This document shows, piece by piece, positions 24,211 to 32,510 of a stretch of DNA of 33,783 bases. The position numbers and the translations under genes were made by a program. Under the pieces are notes generated by a model. It was given only the letters and a program-made list of their open reading frames with translations. It did no database searches and was not told where the DNA came from. The first letter of the stretch is position 1. Each line of letters starts with the position of its first letter. The DNA is from CAZFYZ01 sp964523735. GTDB lineage: Bacteria; Armatimonadota; UBA5829. The stretch covers positions 1-33,783 of the forward strand of contig CAZFYZ010000034.1 of assembly GCA_964523735.1 (NCBI GenBank), written 5' to 3'.

Positions 24211-24239
24211 ATGTTACCCCATCAGCTATCCTCTGTCAA
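24211..24239 (-). promoter_or_regulatory. Sigma70 promoter of the FtsB-like gene
   Basis: On the minus strand a perfect TTGACA (24239-24234), a 17-base spacer and TAACAT (24216-24211). It lies back to back with the -10 of the 74-residue plus-strand gene. Confidence 0.68.
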
Positions 24240-24268
24240 TCGAACGCATGGTCTATTTGGAGATGCGC

Positions 24269-24298
24269 TATAATAGTAGAGAAGCTCAACGCAGGAGG
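24269..24298 (+). promoter_or_regulatory. -10 box and ribosome site of the 74-residue gene
   Basis: A perfect TATAAT (24269-24274) and the Shine-Dalgarno AGGAGG (24293-24298) lie in order, six bases before a TTG start at 24305. No clear -35 is seen 16-18 bases before the -10, so an activator may be needed. Confidence 0.6.
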
Positions 24299-24304
24299 TA
24301 GGAC

Positions 24305-24529
24305 TTGGACAAGCCACTAGCCGTCGTACGAAGGGATATTATGGCCGCCACTGGGCCCAGTATTCACGGGACGAAGAGGATGGATAAGGTGAAGTCACCA
24401 ACGGGAGAGGTATTCACATTCCTTGGGGTGTGTGACGGCATCTGCCATGTCGAGCGGGACGACAAGTCAAAAGGCACGCCATTCATGGAGGTCGAAAGCG
24501 AGGATTTTCTGCGGTGGAAGAAGCTCTAG
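24305..24529 (+). CDS. Small protein of 74 residues, not recognised
   Basis: The product starts MDKPLAVVRRDIMAATGPSI and continues with SPTGEVFTFLGVCDGICHVE and the ending MEVESEDFLRWKKL. It is soluble, mixed-charge, with two cysteines (CDGIC) and no signal peptide or membrane helix. The gene is supported by a strong AGGAGG six bases before the TTG, a TATAAT upstream and its own position in a divergent space. It converges with the LuxR-like gene. I know no family for it. Confidence 0.7.
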   Translation: MDKPLAVVRRDIMAATGPSIHGTKRMDKVKSPTGEVFTFLGVCDGICHVERDDKSKGTPFMEVESEDFLRWKKL

Positions 24530-24619
24530 CTCAGCTAACGCGGCAGCACGCTTTCAGTACGCGAGAAGACTCACCGGGGTAACGCAACGAGACCCTCTGC
24601 CACGCCATGGAGTCCGGAT

Positions 24620-24874
24620 TTAGTCTCTTGTGCTGGCAGCCAGGTGAACGTCCAACAGACCCAGTACGGCAGCTCGGCGCATTGCCTGCACCCGATTCGA
24701 CACCTGCAGCTTGTCGTAGATGCGTGCCAGATGGAAATCGACGGTGCGTTTGCTGCACACCAAAGAGGCGGCTACTTCTCTAGAAGACTTCCCCTCAAGA
24801 ACGAGGCTCAGCACTTCTATCTCCCGCTTGGTCAAAGAAACGACCCGCTCATCTTCCCTCGGTTCAGCGGCCAC
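24620..24874 (-). CDS. Short LuxR/GerE-type DNA-binding regulator
   Basis: The 84-residue protein is little more than one LuxR-type helix-turn-helix: LTKREIEVLSLVLEGKSSREVAASLVCSKRTVDFHLARIYDKLQVSNR, with the conserved Glu, Gly and Val/His positions of the GerE fold. There is no receiver, PAS or ligand domain, so it resembles solitary regulators whose activity is set by dosage or a partner. The GTG at 24874 is preferred because GAGAGGAG lies just upstream; a TTG 24 bases earlier has no ribosome site. A strong promoter lies about 230 bases upstream, leaving a long leader. Confidence 0.85.
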   Translation of the reverse strand: MAAEPREDERVVSLTKREIEVLSLVLEGKSSREVAASLVCSKRTVDFHLARIYDKLQVSNRVQAMRRAAVLGLLDVHLAASTRD

Positions 24875-24932
24875 TTCTTTCTCCTCTCGATCCTCCAAGT
24901 AACGCGGAGGATAAGCTGCTCAGGCGGCAGCG

Positions 24933-25097
24933 TCACAGGCCACCCGCATTTCTGCCAGTGGCGCCCAAGGGCCGAACAGTCGCTGAAAGTCGGAGACGCT
25001 CGAATCCAGGAGTGTCTGCTTCGAGGACGGCTGGGCCGCCAGGGCGTTGCGGCAGCCTGCTCGCCCGATCACCGGGCATCCGTACTTTTACTGACAT
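24933..25097 (-). CDS. Possible 54-residue leader ORF
   Basis: An ATG five bases after the -10 box of the promoter at 25103-25131 opens a 54-codon frame (MSVKVRMPGDRASRLPQRPG...) ending in TGA 58 bases before the LuxR-like start. It would be leaderless. Its composition (Arg, Pro, Gly) is what any GC-rich frame gives, so the evidence is position only. It may instead be untranslated leader of the regulator. Confidence 0.25.
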   Translation of the reverse strand: MSVKVRMPGDRASRLPQRPGGPAVLEADTPGFERLRLSATVRPLGATGRNAGGL

Positions 25098-25102
25098 GCC
25101 GG

Positions 25103-25131
25103 AGTATACCATCGCTTTTGATGGCTGTCAA
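25103..25131 (-). promoter_or_regulatory. Near-consensus sigma70 promoter upstream of the LuxR-like gene
   Basis: On the minus strand a perfect TTGACA (25131-25126), a 17-base spacer and TATACT (25108-25103, five of six). The leader to the LuxR-like start is about 220 bases and contains a small hairpin (GCCCG-GTGAT-CGGGC). Nothing else is seen in 24899-25251. Confidence 0.82.
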
Positions 25132-25251
25132 GACCAATTTGAACGCTTGCTCGACAGATTAGTCACAGTTTGAGGCAGCATATTGCAGTACCCGAGCAAT
25201 GAGCGTGTGACACGTGGACACGTCGGATCGAGGACCAGGCATTGGGGGTGG

Positions 25252-26274
25252 CTAGCGAGGCGACTTCGCAGGCGCGGTTGAGGCCCGACGGATGAGCTGG
25301 AACTCGTTGACAAGATAGACCTTTGGCTCAACAGCCCGGCCCTCCAGCGTATCCAGCAGGCAGCCCACCGCGCGAGTGGCAATCTGTTTTGTAGGGATGC
25401 TCATGGTGGTCAATGGAACAGCAAGTCTGTCTACCATCGGCTGATCACCCACTCCCACAACCGAGACATCACGGGGAATCGACAGGCCCGCCTCCTGGAT
25501 TGCGTCCATGGCGCCGACCGCAACCCAATCGTGCCGAGCAATCACGGCAGTGGGTCTGGAACCATTGCGCTCCAGTACCTGTCGCATCGCCCTGGCCCCT
25601 TCATCGGGCGTCCAACCTACTTCGACTGCGTCCAGGGAATCGGCGTCAAGGCCGGCGTCATTCATCGCCTCCCTAATCCCACGGATCCGCTCGCTGCTCA
25701 GATAGCCCTTGCCGGGGATCGCCAGATGCACGAAGCGTTTGTGCCCGAGGGAGATCAGATGCTCTGCCGCAATCCGTCCCATGGCATACTGATCGCTGGT
25801 CACCTGCGGAGCAGCCAGGTCATCCAGCGACCTGTCAAAGGTAACCACGGGTATACCAGCGTCCAGAAGCTGCCGGTAGGGCTCAAGATCGAGGCTGCGC
25901 TGCGTCGGTTGTGCCAGTACTCCACTCACGCGATTGCAGATCATCTCGTGCGCGCAGAACAGTTCACCTTCAGATCCTTCGATAGCTATGTGCACCAGCA
26001 CCGTGTACCCCGCCTGCCGGATCATTTGATAGAGGGGATCCAGGTAGCGGTTGAACGAATGCGCGTCACTGCCCACCAGAAGCCCGATCAGCTTTGTCTT
26101 GCCCGAAACAAGGCTCCGCGCGACCATATTTGGCCGGTAGTTCAGCTCCGCCGCGATTTTGAGGACACGCGCCTTGGTTGCCGGCGCTATCCGGTCCTTG
26201 TCCCAGAGCGCTCTCAAAACAGTGGTGCAACTGACACCAGCCGCACGTGCAATATCGCTGATAGATGTCGCCAT
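25252..26274 (-). CDS. LacI-family transcription regulator
   Basis: The 340-residue protein has the N-terminal LacI DNA-binding head (TSISDIARAAGVSCTTVLRAL), the hinge helix (ARSLVSGKTKLIGLLV) and a periplasmic-binding-protein-like sugar domain, with FDRSLDDLAAPQVTSDQYAMGRIAAEHLISLGHKRFVHL and the closing PLTTMSIPTKQIATRAVGCLLD. It probably senses a sugar and represses the neighbouring glycosidase genes. ATG 26274 is chosen because the head begins there; a 25-residue extension upstream is not part of the family. It lies 120 bases downstream of the glycosidase gene on the same strand, so it may be co-transcribed and self-regulated. Confidence 0.93.
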   Translation of the reverse strand: MATSISDIARAAGVSCTTVLRALWDKDRIAPATKARVLKIAAELNYRPNMVARSLVSGKTKLIGLLVGSDAHSFNRYLDPLYQMIRQAGYTVLVHIAIEGSEGELFCAHEMICNRVSGVLAQPTQRSLDLEPYRQLLDAGIPVVTFDRSLDDLAAPQVTSDQYAMGRIAAEHLISLGHKRFVHLAIPGKGYLSSERIRGIREAMNDAGLDADSLDAVEVGWTPDEGARAMRQVLERNGSRPTAVIARHDWVAVGAMDAIQEAGLSIPRDVSVVGVGDQPMVDRLAVPLTTMSIPTKQIATRAVGCLLDTLEGRAVEPKVYLVNEFQLIRRASTAPAKSPR

Positions 26275-26394
26275 ACGATGCCCACAGAACGAGTGCTGCT
26301 CCGACAGAAGCCGGCGAGCTGCAAGCCGACCAGACAAAAGCAACCTCATGTATTCGCCTACAGAATAGCAGGGATTTACGACGAAGTCTAGTTG

Positions 26395-27999
26395 CTAGTA
26401 GTTGGCTCTTATCGTTACTGTGTGGAGCCCAGGCTTGATGACCACGATTCCCTTGGCCGGGTCGAAGCTAGCAGACATCTTGCCCGAGATTGACTTGATC
26501 CGTTTGCCGTCCGGGTGGCGCAGGCGCACCACGATCCGCTTTGGCAGTTCGCGCGTCGGTGGATCGATGGAAGCCTCGATGTACCCTTCGTTGACATGCG
26601 ACTCGATCCTGTAGCTGACTTGACCGAAGCGTGTAGGCACATTGCGGGCCGCGACCACCTCACCGTTCTTCAGCCAGTTGTCAGTGATAAACGGCGCCAA
26701 CCAGAGCTGATCCCCGCGTTCGCTCGCAAACATCGTCCTGCTCAGGCTCAGGAAGTAGCTGGTTTCGTGAGTCTTGTTGAAGACACCGTTCCCGAAGTGC
26801 TCCCAGAGCGAAAGGTCTTCCCTGTTGATGTGGGATGCAATCGTATTGAAGTAGGTTCGAAGGAACGCCTTCACATCGTCCCGCAGAGCGTATATCTCCG
26901 CCGTGCGGGCGTAATACGGCTGCACTCTGGCGAAGCCGCCCAGATTGAACCAGTCACTGCGTACCTTGTCCGCCGCATACGCTTCCCCACCCCATATCCA
27001 TCCGGCTCGCAGGAAGTGATCATCCTCGAGGTTTTCAACCATCCAGCCGGCGTCCTTGCTCAACGGGTGCATAATCCCCTGGGAAATCAGGTGGCAAGCG
27101 CCCAGCTCGACGTCATAGGCCGAGCTTCGATTGTAATCCTCGCCCTTGTAGTGATCGCTGATCGGCGAAGGGCAATACACGTGCGTAGGATAGGCCGGAA
27201 CCCAGGTGCCATCCTGGAGCGCATACACCGGGGCCAGCGCCTGGGTCCAGTGGAACGCCTTGAGGGCGCATTCCTTCAGTTCCGCGGCGCTTGCTATCAT
27301 TTCCTTTGCGCCGGCATAACCTATATCATCCAGCGCTCGCCCGGCGGCGTTCAAGCCCGCGTAGTAGAAGCCGTTGAGGGCCATGTAGAAACAGAACACC
27401 TCCCAGTCAGCCTGAACGCCCGGAGTCATGAGCCCCCACTCGGGCACTCTGCGTCCAAACGCGTCGAGCTTCTTGGTCTTCTGCCTCTGCGCCATCACCC
27501 ATCTGCAGACCCTGGCTATCTCATCGGCGTTGGGTTTCAGCCATTCTCTGTCCTTCGTGAGCTGATAGTACTCGCCAATAGCCCACAGGTGCCAGCCGGT
27601 TCCCATTAGGCTGTAGCCATTCGTCATGAAGCCCTGCTTGTTGTAGAGCTTTATGAAGTAGTCGAGGCCCCTTCTTGCAAAGTCAGCATTACCGGAGTAG
27701 GCCATGCCCATGATCACAGCCTGCGCCTCACTTTCAAACGGGCCATAGATCATGGAGGCGATCCAAGGTGCAATGTGGCTGTACTGCTGATTGCGTGCAG
27801 CCAGATAGCAGTGAACCTGTGAAGCCAGAATCGCGTTCTGCAGCTCCTTCTCAGGAATGTCGACGCGCATCGAGGATCGCATCACGTTGTTCCAGTGATT
27901 CACGATTGACGCCAGAAGCCCACCGACATCATCGATTGCTGTAAGTTCATCGGCCGCAGCATCCGCGAACTGGAATCCTCGCGCCAGTTCCAGGCGGTG
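26395..27999 (-). CDS. Six-hairpin (alpha/alpha) glycosidase-like protein, 5' part lost in the gap
   Basis: The frame is open from the gap edge at 27999, so the beginning is missing. The first visible residues (HRLELARGFQFADAAADELTAIDD) lead into VDIPEKELQNAILASQVHCYL, PFESEAQAVI, RRGLDYFIKLYNKQGFM, a run of barrel helices and WEHFGNGVFNKTHETSYFL. A C-terminal beta domain ends GLHTVTIRANY. The layout is that of bacterial (alpha/alpha)6-barrel glycosidases; the substrate is not known. A GTG at 27903 is not the start, since homologous sequence continues before it. It may be the C-terminal half of the protein begun at 29693, or of a diverged tandem copy. Confidence 0.8.
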   Translation of the reverse strand, partial: HRLELARGFQFADAAADELTAIDDVGGLLASIVNHWNNVMRSSMRVDIPEKELQNAILASQVHCYLAARNQQYSHIAPWIASMIYGPFESEAQAVIMGMAYSGNADFARRGLDYFIKLYNKQGFMTNGYSLMGTGWHLWAIGEYYQLTKDREWLKPNADEIARVCRWVMAQRQKTKKLDAFGRRVPEWGLMTPGVQADWEVFCFYMALNGFYYAGLNAAGRALDDIGYAGAKEMIASAAELKECALKAFHWTQALAPVYALQDGTWVPAYPTHVYCPSPISDHYKGEDYNRSSAYDVELGACHLISQGIMHPLSKDAGWMVENLEDDHFLRAGWIWGGEAYAADKVRSDWFNLGGFARVQPYYARTAEIYALRDDVKAFLRTYFNTIASHINREDLSLWEHFGNGVFNKTHETSYFLSLSRTMFASERGDQLWLAPFITDNWLKNGEVVAARNVPTRFGQVSYRIESHVNEGYIEASIDPPTRELPKRIVVRLRHPDGKRIKSISGKMSASFDPAKGIVVIKPGLHTVTIRANY

Positions 28000-28009
28000 N
28001 NNNNNNNNN
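28000..28009. other. Assembly gap (ten Ns) in the glycosidase region
   Basis: Ten Ns, probably a gap of unknown true size. The reading frames on its two sides do not match through the ten bases, and both flanks carry diverged versions of the same segment (27927-27964 and 28010-28047, 32 of 38 bases identical). Confidence 0.98.
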
Positions 28010-29693
28010 CATTGTCGATTGTTGTCAGTTCATCGGCTGCAGCGTCCCAACCAGGTATGTAGACTAAGCAGACCGCTCTGCCGCCGGGGTCAAGAGCCCC
28101 GGACACTGTGCAAACTCCATCCTTGACCTCGGTTGCGAGCTGCTTGCATCCCCTTGAGTCTATGGTCGCTAGAAGGTTGCCGCTTCTCTCGATCAAGGCG
28201 CCCCCCGTAAACGCCGACATCTGAGCAAGAGCGAGCTTGTCAAGCTCACACATCACACCTAGCCTTACAGAGACTTTCGCGGCCGTGTCGCCCGCATTCT
28301 CAATAACAAACTCGGAAACACAGAGCGGCTTCCGGTTCGTCCATACGGGAGCACCACTCGGTAGAGGGCTATTGTCAGACGGTGCTACGAATGATCGCTG
28401 CGTGTATGTGACCTGGCCGTCCTTAGTCGTGATTACAGGGATCGGCAGCCACCCGTCTTGCAGCCGCCGACTAACGTCCGCGCCGGTGCCCGCGCCGTAT
28501 TGCACCTTCAGATGGTAACCAACCGGAGCAATGCCTGGCCAGCCGTCCCAATCGTTCACGACCTTGGGGTCGGTGTCCCAGTCAATCGTGCCGTCTCTGC
28601 TTATCACGAACTTGTGGTTGTCACAAGCCAGCGAAATCACGGTCGGCCCAAGATGCGCGTCCGAACGGGTGACATGTGCGATCGCCTGCTGGTAGGTTTG
28701 ATCGGGCATCTCGCGAACGCGATCAAGTATGGTCTGCTTGGAGGTTATCTGCTTCTTGTAGTCTGCCAACGCGATCTTCTTGGTGTCGTCGGCGACGAAG
28801 ATGCCGTAGTCCTTCACATACACGCAGCCGTTCGCCAGAACGTCATCCACGGCCACCCCGCAAGAGCCTCGTGGTGCACGGATTCTGAGGACTGTCCGGT
28901 CAGTCATCCATTCGGTGGTAGTGCAGTAGCGTACCTTGAGACGCAGTGACTTGCTCGAGTCCCATTCGGCGCTTGTGGATTCGCCATTGTTGCTGTCTAC
29001 GATGACTCCGTTGTACATCGTGAGCCTAGCCTTGCGTCCTGCTTTGCCATTCTCGATCCGGAGATCGAGGTCAGCCGTTGCCCACTCGGACTGGGTGAAC
29101 GTCCACATGCGTTCCACCACGACAGGCTTAGGGGTTGTGGGGAGTATCCAACGCACCTTCAGAACGCCGGAGCCACCAAGCTTGCCTGAGTCTACGGCGC
29201 AGATCCACCTGTCGCCATCCATGGTGACTTTGCCCGGCAGCGGTTCCCAGTCTCCTTGCCACTTGGACCCGCCTGGCGAATGCGTATTCACGGCGCTAAA
29301 CACCCAATACTCAGCTTGGATAGCGTCAGCCGGTGGTGCACTAGCGTGGGCAAACTCGATTCCGACCTCCCTGATGCGCCTCCGCTCTAGCCACTCAAGG
29401 CCGATGCATCCCTTGCCATTCGTCACAGGGACCACATACGATCCGTCTTTGCGAGGTACAACGTCTTCCTCGAGATAGAGCTCCGCGGCGGGAAACTCGT
29501 CTACTCTGCTGCTCGTGCAGCCTGTCTTCCGGTCTGGATCCCACGTTAGCACTCGGGCAGACACCGCAACGTCAACGGCTTCTTTGCTGATATCCACGTT
29601 AGTAACCAAAGGATCAGCACCTCCAGGCGCGGGAACGAGGGCGCAACAGATCGCGAGCAGCACTACTTCCATTACCACAAAGACAGTACGCAT
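28010..29693 (-). CDS. Secreted glycosidase-type protein, N-terminal part, 3' end lost in the gap
   Basis: The frame starts with ATG 29693 (AAGGAG five to ten bases upstream) and a signal peptide (MRTVFVVMEVVLLAICCALVPAPGGA). Over 500 residues of beta-rich sequence follow, among them a large sandwich-like region (DGDRWICAVDSGKLGGSGVLKVRWILP), and the visible part ends WDAAADELTTIDN at the gap. Family relatives carry such a beta domain ahead of an (alpha/alpha)6 barrel, so the barrel at 26395-27999 may be its continuation. The ORF's formal extension across the gap is out of frame and meaningless. Likely cleaves an extracellular polysaccharide. Confidence 0.75.
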
Positions 29694-29730
29694 TGGGGCT
29701 CCTTGATCGACCGATTGTTGATCATGTATC

Positions 29731-29750
29731 ATCATACTGGACAGTATGAT
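29731..29750 (-). promoter_or_regulatory. 20-base palindromic operator at the glycosidase promoter
   Basis: ATCATACTG-GA-CAGTATGAT is a perfect palindrome apart from its central two bases. It covers the -10 box and most of the spacer of the promoter, so a bound repressor would block it. The LacI-type regulator encoded downstream is the obvious candidate, though the centre is GA rather than the CG common in LacI sites. A second half-site, TATGATAC, lies exactly 50 bases further out (29795-29802). Confidence 0.7.
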
Positions 29751-29760
29751 ACCAACGCAA
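29731..29760 (-). promoter_or_regulatory. Promoter of the glycosidase gene
   Basis: On the minus strand TTGCGT (29760-29755), an 18-base spacer and TATGAT (29736-29731). The leader to ATG 29693 is about 30 bases with AAGGAG. The -10 is inside the palindromic operator. Confidence 0.55.
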
Positions 29761-29861
29761 GATAGGCTCACGCCGACAACACCCAATCGTGTGCTATGAT
29801 ACTAGAAGGCTTGGTGTGTGGTCGGCACACAGAGCAGCCCACTTGACGTCGGATTCGGCTC

Positions 29862-32510
29862 CTACAGCCTCGGGTCCACCGGCTCGCTTTCTAGGGCGAG
29901 AACACCGAAGACGCACTCATGAACGCGTCTGAGCGGCTCCTTGCGGACGAAGCGCTCCAGTCCCTCGATCCCCAGTGCGAACTCGCGGGCGGCTAGAGAC
30001 CGCTTGCCCGATAGCGCACGCGATCGCAGCCTGTCCAGGTTCTCCGGCGCGGTATACTCCGGCCCGTAGATGATGCGCAGATACTCCTGCCCACGGCACT
30101 TCACCGCCGGCTGAAGCAGGCCCTTGCTTCCCCGGGTAATGAAGTCCATCGGCTTGACGACCATCCCCTCGCCGCCGGAAGCGGTGAGCTCCTCCCACCA
30201 ACGAACGCCATCTTCCTGGCTCGCCGGGTCGGTCACGTCGACAGTCTTATACGGCGTCGCCAGGAGCAGGGAATCGCCACCATCGAGCGCCCGGCAGACC
30301 CTCGCAAGCGTGTCCATATGCCAAATGTGATCCTTGTCGGCGTGGACCTTGCCCTCGGTCGCGAGTATATGGAACGGCGCGAGCTTGTAGTCGCCGATGC
30401 CCTCGACCGGCCAACAATATTGCCGATACGCCTCAACGTAATCCGTTACCATCTGCCGCCGGGCCGTGAAGCGCTCGAGGAGACGTGCAGCGTCGGCTCC
30501 TCTCTTCGAAGCCGCATCCAGCACTCCCACGCACTCGCCCAAAGCCGCGCGCGACGAGGCCCCCACCGCAGAGTACTGCGATCGCAAGAGCTCCTGCGCC
30601 TTGGCCGACCAGGGCATCAGCTCGCAGTCGAGGCAGACCCAATCGGTTGCGAGCTCCTCCCAGAACCCCGCCGCATCCAGAGCCGAGCGAACCATGCCGA
30701 GCAACTCCGTCTCCAGTGCGGGCTCGTCGAAGAACNNNNNNNNNNTGTTGCGGCCCGCCAGTTCGTAGGCCAGCACCGACCCCTGGAAGCGTCGTCCCTC
30801 GCATTCCTCACAGGTGGTCTCCACGGTGGCCATCACACCCAGCTCGGTGTAGATGATCCCGGCGCCGTCGTTCACAACCCCAAAGCGCTTGCGGGCTGCG
30901 CCTTCATCGCGGCAGACGATCACGACCGCGCGCGAGCCCATGTGCTTCTGCTCGCAGACGACACGCGACACCCCCTCGTGCCGGAAGTAGGCAAACGCCT
31001 CCTCCGGATGCTCAAGCAGATCCGGCCTGCGGGTGGTCTCGCACGGCGACATGGTCGGCGGAAGGTAGATGAGCCACTTGTGATTGGCGGCGAACCGGCT
31101 CATCACCTCGAGCGCGGCGGTCGCGTTCTCCTCGCGGATCGTGACTGTGCGGTTCAGGCGAGTTGTGATGATCCGCTTGCCCAAGACATCGTCGATATCC
31201 AGCACATCGTCGTGCTCCTGCTGAGCGCTGAGCGCGGCAGCATCGGCATTCGGCTCGAATGGCCGCGCGGGCTCGGCGTAGACGCAGGCCGCCGGAACCG
31301 AGACGATCTCTTTCTCGGGGTAGCGAAGCGCTGTCAAGCTGCCGCCGAAAACGCATCCGGTATCGATGTTGATCGTTCGATTCAGCCAATCCGGCTCTGG
31401 TACAGGCGTGTGGCCGTAGACCACAGTGGCCTTGCCGCGATACTCCGCCGCCCAGTCGTAGCGAACCGGCAGGCCGAACTCGTCAGTCTCGCCGGTGGTC
31501 TCGCCGTAGTATGCAAACTCGCGGACCTTGGAGGAGCCACGGCCCTGCATCTCCTCTTTCATCCCCGCATGCGCGACCACCAGCCGGCCATCATCGAACA
31601 CGTAATGGCTCACGAGCCCGTCCAGAAACGCGCGCACCTGCTCTCGGAACTCGTCCGACTCGACCGCAAGCTGATCGATAGACTCCGCCAGGCCGTGCGT
31701 GATCTGCACATCGCGACCGAATAGCTTGCGCTGGAGCTTGACGTCGTGGTTGCCGGGGACGCACAGCGCCGTGCCTGCCTCAACCGATGCCATCACGAAC
31801 CTGAGGGTCTCGACTATCTTCGGCCCACGGTCCACGATATCACCGAGGAACACTAGCCTCCGCCCCTCGGGGTGGCGCGCGATGTTCTCCGAAACCTCGT
31901 AGCCGAGCTGGCCGAGCAGCGCCATCAGCTCGTCGAAGCAGCCGTGAACGTCGCCGACGATATCGAATGGCCCGTGTTCAGCGCGCTTGTTGTTCCAGAG
32001 CGGCTGGCGCTCGATCTCGACCTCGGCCACATCTTCCGGCGATTTCAGCTCGAAGACGTGCCGGAATCCCTCGCGCTTCAGCGACCCAAGCGACCGCTTG
32101 AGCTGCGCGCTCTGCTGGCGGATGACGTGCGGGCCGAAGTCGCGATCCGGGCGATCCTTGTTGCGCTCGTGGCAGATGCGCTCGTTAACGTTCAGCACAA
32201 TCGCCACCGGCAGGCAGTGATACTCCCGCGCAAGCGCGACCAACGGCTTGCGTGCCTCGGGTTGGACGTTTGTCGCGTCAACGACCGTCAGCCTCCCCGC
32301 CGCCAGGCGCTTACCTGCGATGAAGTGCAGTATCTCGAAAGCGTCCTTCGTCGCCGCCTGATCGTTCTCATCGTCCGAAACCAGCGCCCGGCACGCATCC
32401 GACGACAGCACCTCAGTAGGCTTGAAATGCTGCCTCGCAAAGCTCGATTTACCACACCCCGACGGCCCGATCAGGACCACGAGTGAGAGTTCAGGAATTG
32501 TGAGTTTCAC
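29862..32510 (-). CDS. pnkp: Polynucleotide kinase-phosphatase-ligase Pnkp (RNA repair), interrupted by a gap and a foreign scrap
   Basis: Three modules lie in order: a 5' kinase with the P-loop GPSGCGKSSF (15-24) and VVDATNV; a calcineurin-type phosphatase with GDVHGC (186-191), GDIVDRGP (223-230), GNHD (253-256) and VYGHTP (364-369); and an RNA ligase/adenylyltransferase with the Lys nucleophile in EQKHMGSR (K522), then LDCELMPWSAKAQ, GGEGMVVKP and QPAVKCRG. This is the bacterial Pnkp of the Pnkp/Hen1 RNA repair complex, which heals and seals cut RNA. Residues 556-588 and the N-gap interrupt the ligase domain (see 30746-30845). GTG start, overlapping the CxxC protein gene by 20 bases. Hen1 is not in the window. 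Confidence 0.9.
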   Translation of the reverse strand: MKLTIPELSLVVLIGPSGCGKSSFARQHFKPTEVLSSDACRALVSDDENDQAATKDAFEILHFIAGKRLAAGRLTVVDATNVQPEARKPLVALAREYHCLPVAIVLNVNERICHERNKDRPDRDFGPHVIRQQSAQLKRSLGSLKREGFRHVFELKSPEDVAEVEIERQPLWNNKRAEHGPFDIVGDVHGCFDELMALLGQLGYEVSENIARHPEGRRLVFLGDIVDRGPKIVETLRFVMASVEAGTALCVPGNHDVKLQRKLFGRDVQITHGLAESIDQLAVESDEFREQVRAFLDGLVSHYVFDDGRLVVAHAGMKEEMQGRGSSKVREFAYYGETTGETDEFGLPVRYDWAAEYRGKATVVYGHTPVPEPDWLNRTINIDTGCVFGGSLTALRYPEKEIVSVPAACVYAEPARPFEPNADAAALSAQQEHDDVLDIDDVLGKRIITTRLNRTVTIREENATAALEVMSRFAANHKWLIYLPPTMSPCETTRRPDLLEHPEEAFAYFRHEGVSRVVCEQKHMGSRAVVIVCRDEGAARKRFGVVNDGAGIIYTELGVMATVETTCEECEGRRFQGSVLAYELAGRNXXXXFFDEPALETELLGMVRSALDAAGFWEELATDWVCLDCELMPWSAKAQELLRSQYSAVGASSRAALGECVGVLDAASKRGADAARLLERFTARRQMVTDYVEAYRQYCWPVEGIGDYKLAPFHILATEGKVHADKDHIWHMDTLARVCRALDGGDSLLLATPYKTVDVTDPASQEDGVRWWEELTASGGEGMVVKPMDFITRGSKGLLQPAVKCRGQEYLRIIYGPEYTAPENLDRLRSRALSGKRSLAAREFALGIEGLERFVRKEPLRRVHECVFGVLALESEPVDPRL
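30736..30745. other. Assembly gap (ten Ns) inside pnkp
   Basis: Ten Ns inside the ligase domain. The reading frame of Pnkp happens to continue on the far side, but the flank at 30746-30845 does not belong to Pnkp. Confidence 0.98.
30746..30845 (-). other. UvrA-like fragment spliced into the pnkp gene at the gap
   Basis: Read in the Pnkp frame, this segment gives ELGVMATVETTCEECEGR and RFQGSVLAYELAGRN, which match the excinuclease UvrA (CxxC zinc-binding part of a UvrA paralogue) and not Pnkp. In Pnkp a few residues (like RTGR) link GIIYT to FFDE; here 33 residues and the gap take that place. Both families share a phrase like GxGIIYT just before the switch point, so a chimeric contig end is more likely than a real insertion. 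Confidence 0.7.

Noticed and set aside
30318..31724. Plus-strand ORF of 468 codons opposite pnkp
   Set aside because: Antisense shadow of pnkp, running through the gap, with no motif.
29862..32510. A genuine Pnkp-UvrA domain fusion
   Set aside because: Only 33 residues of UvrA-like sequence are present, adjoining an N-gap, and the switch is at a phrase shared by both families. An assembly misjoin is simpler.
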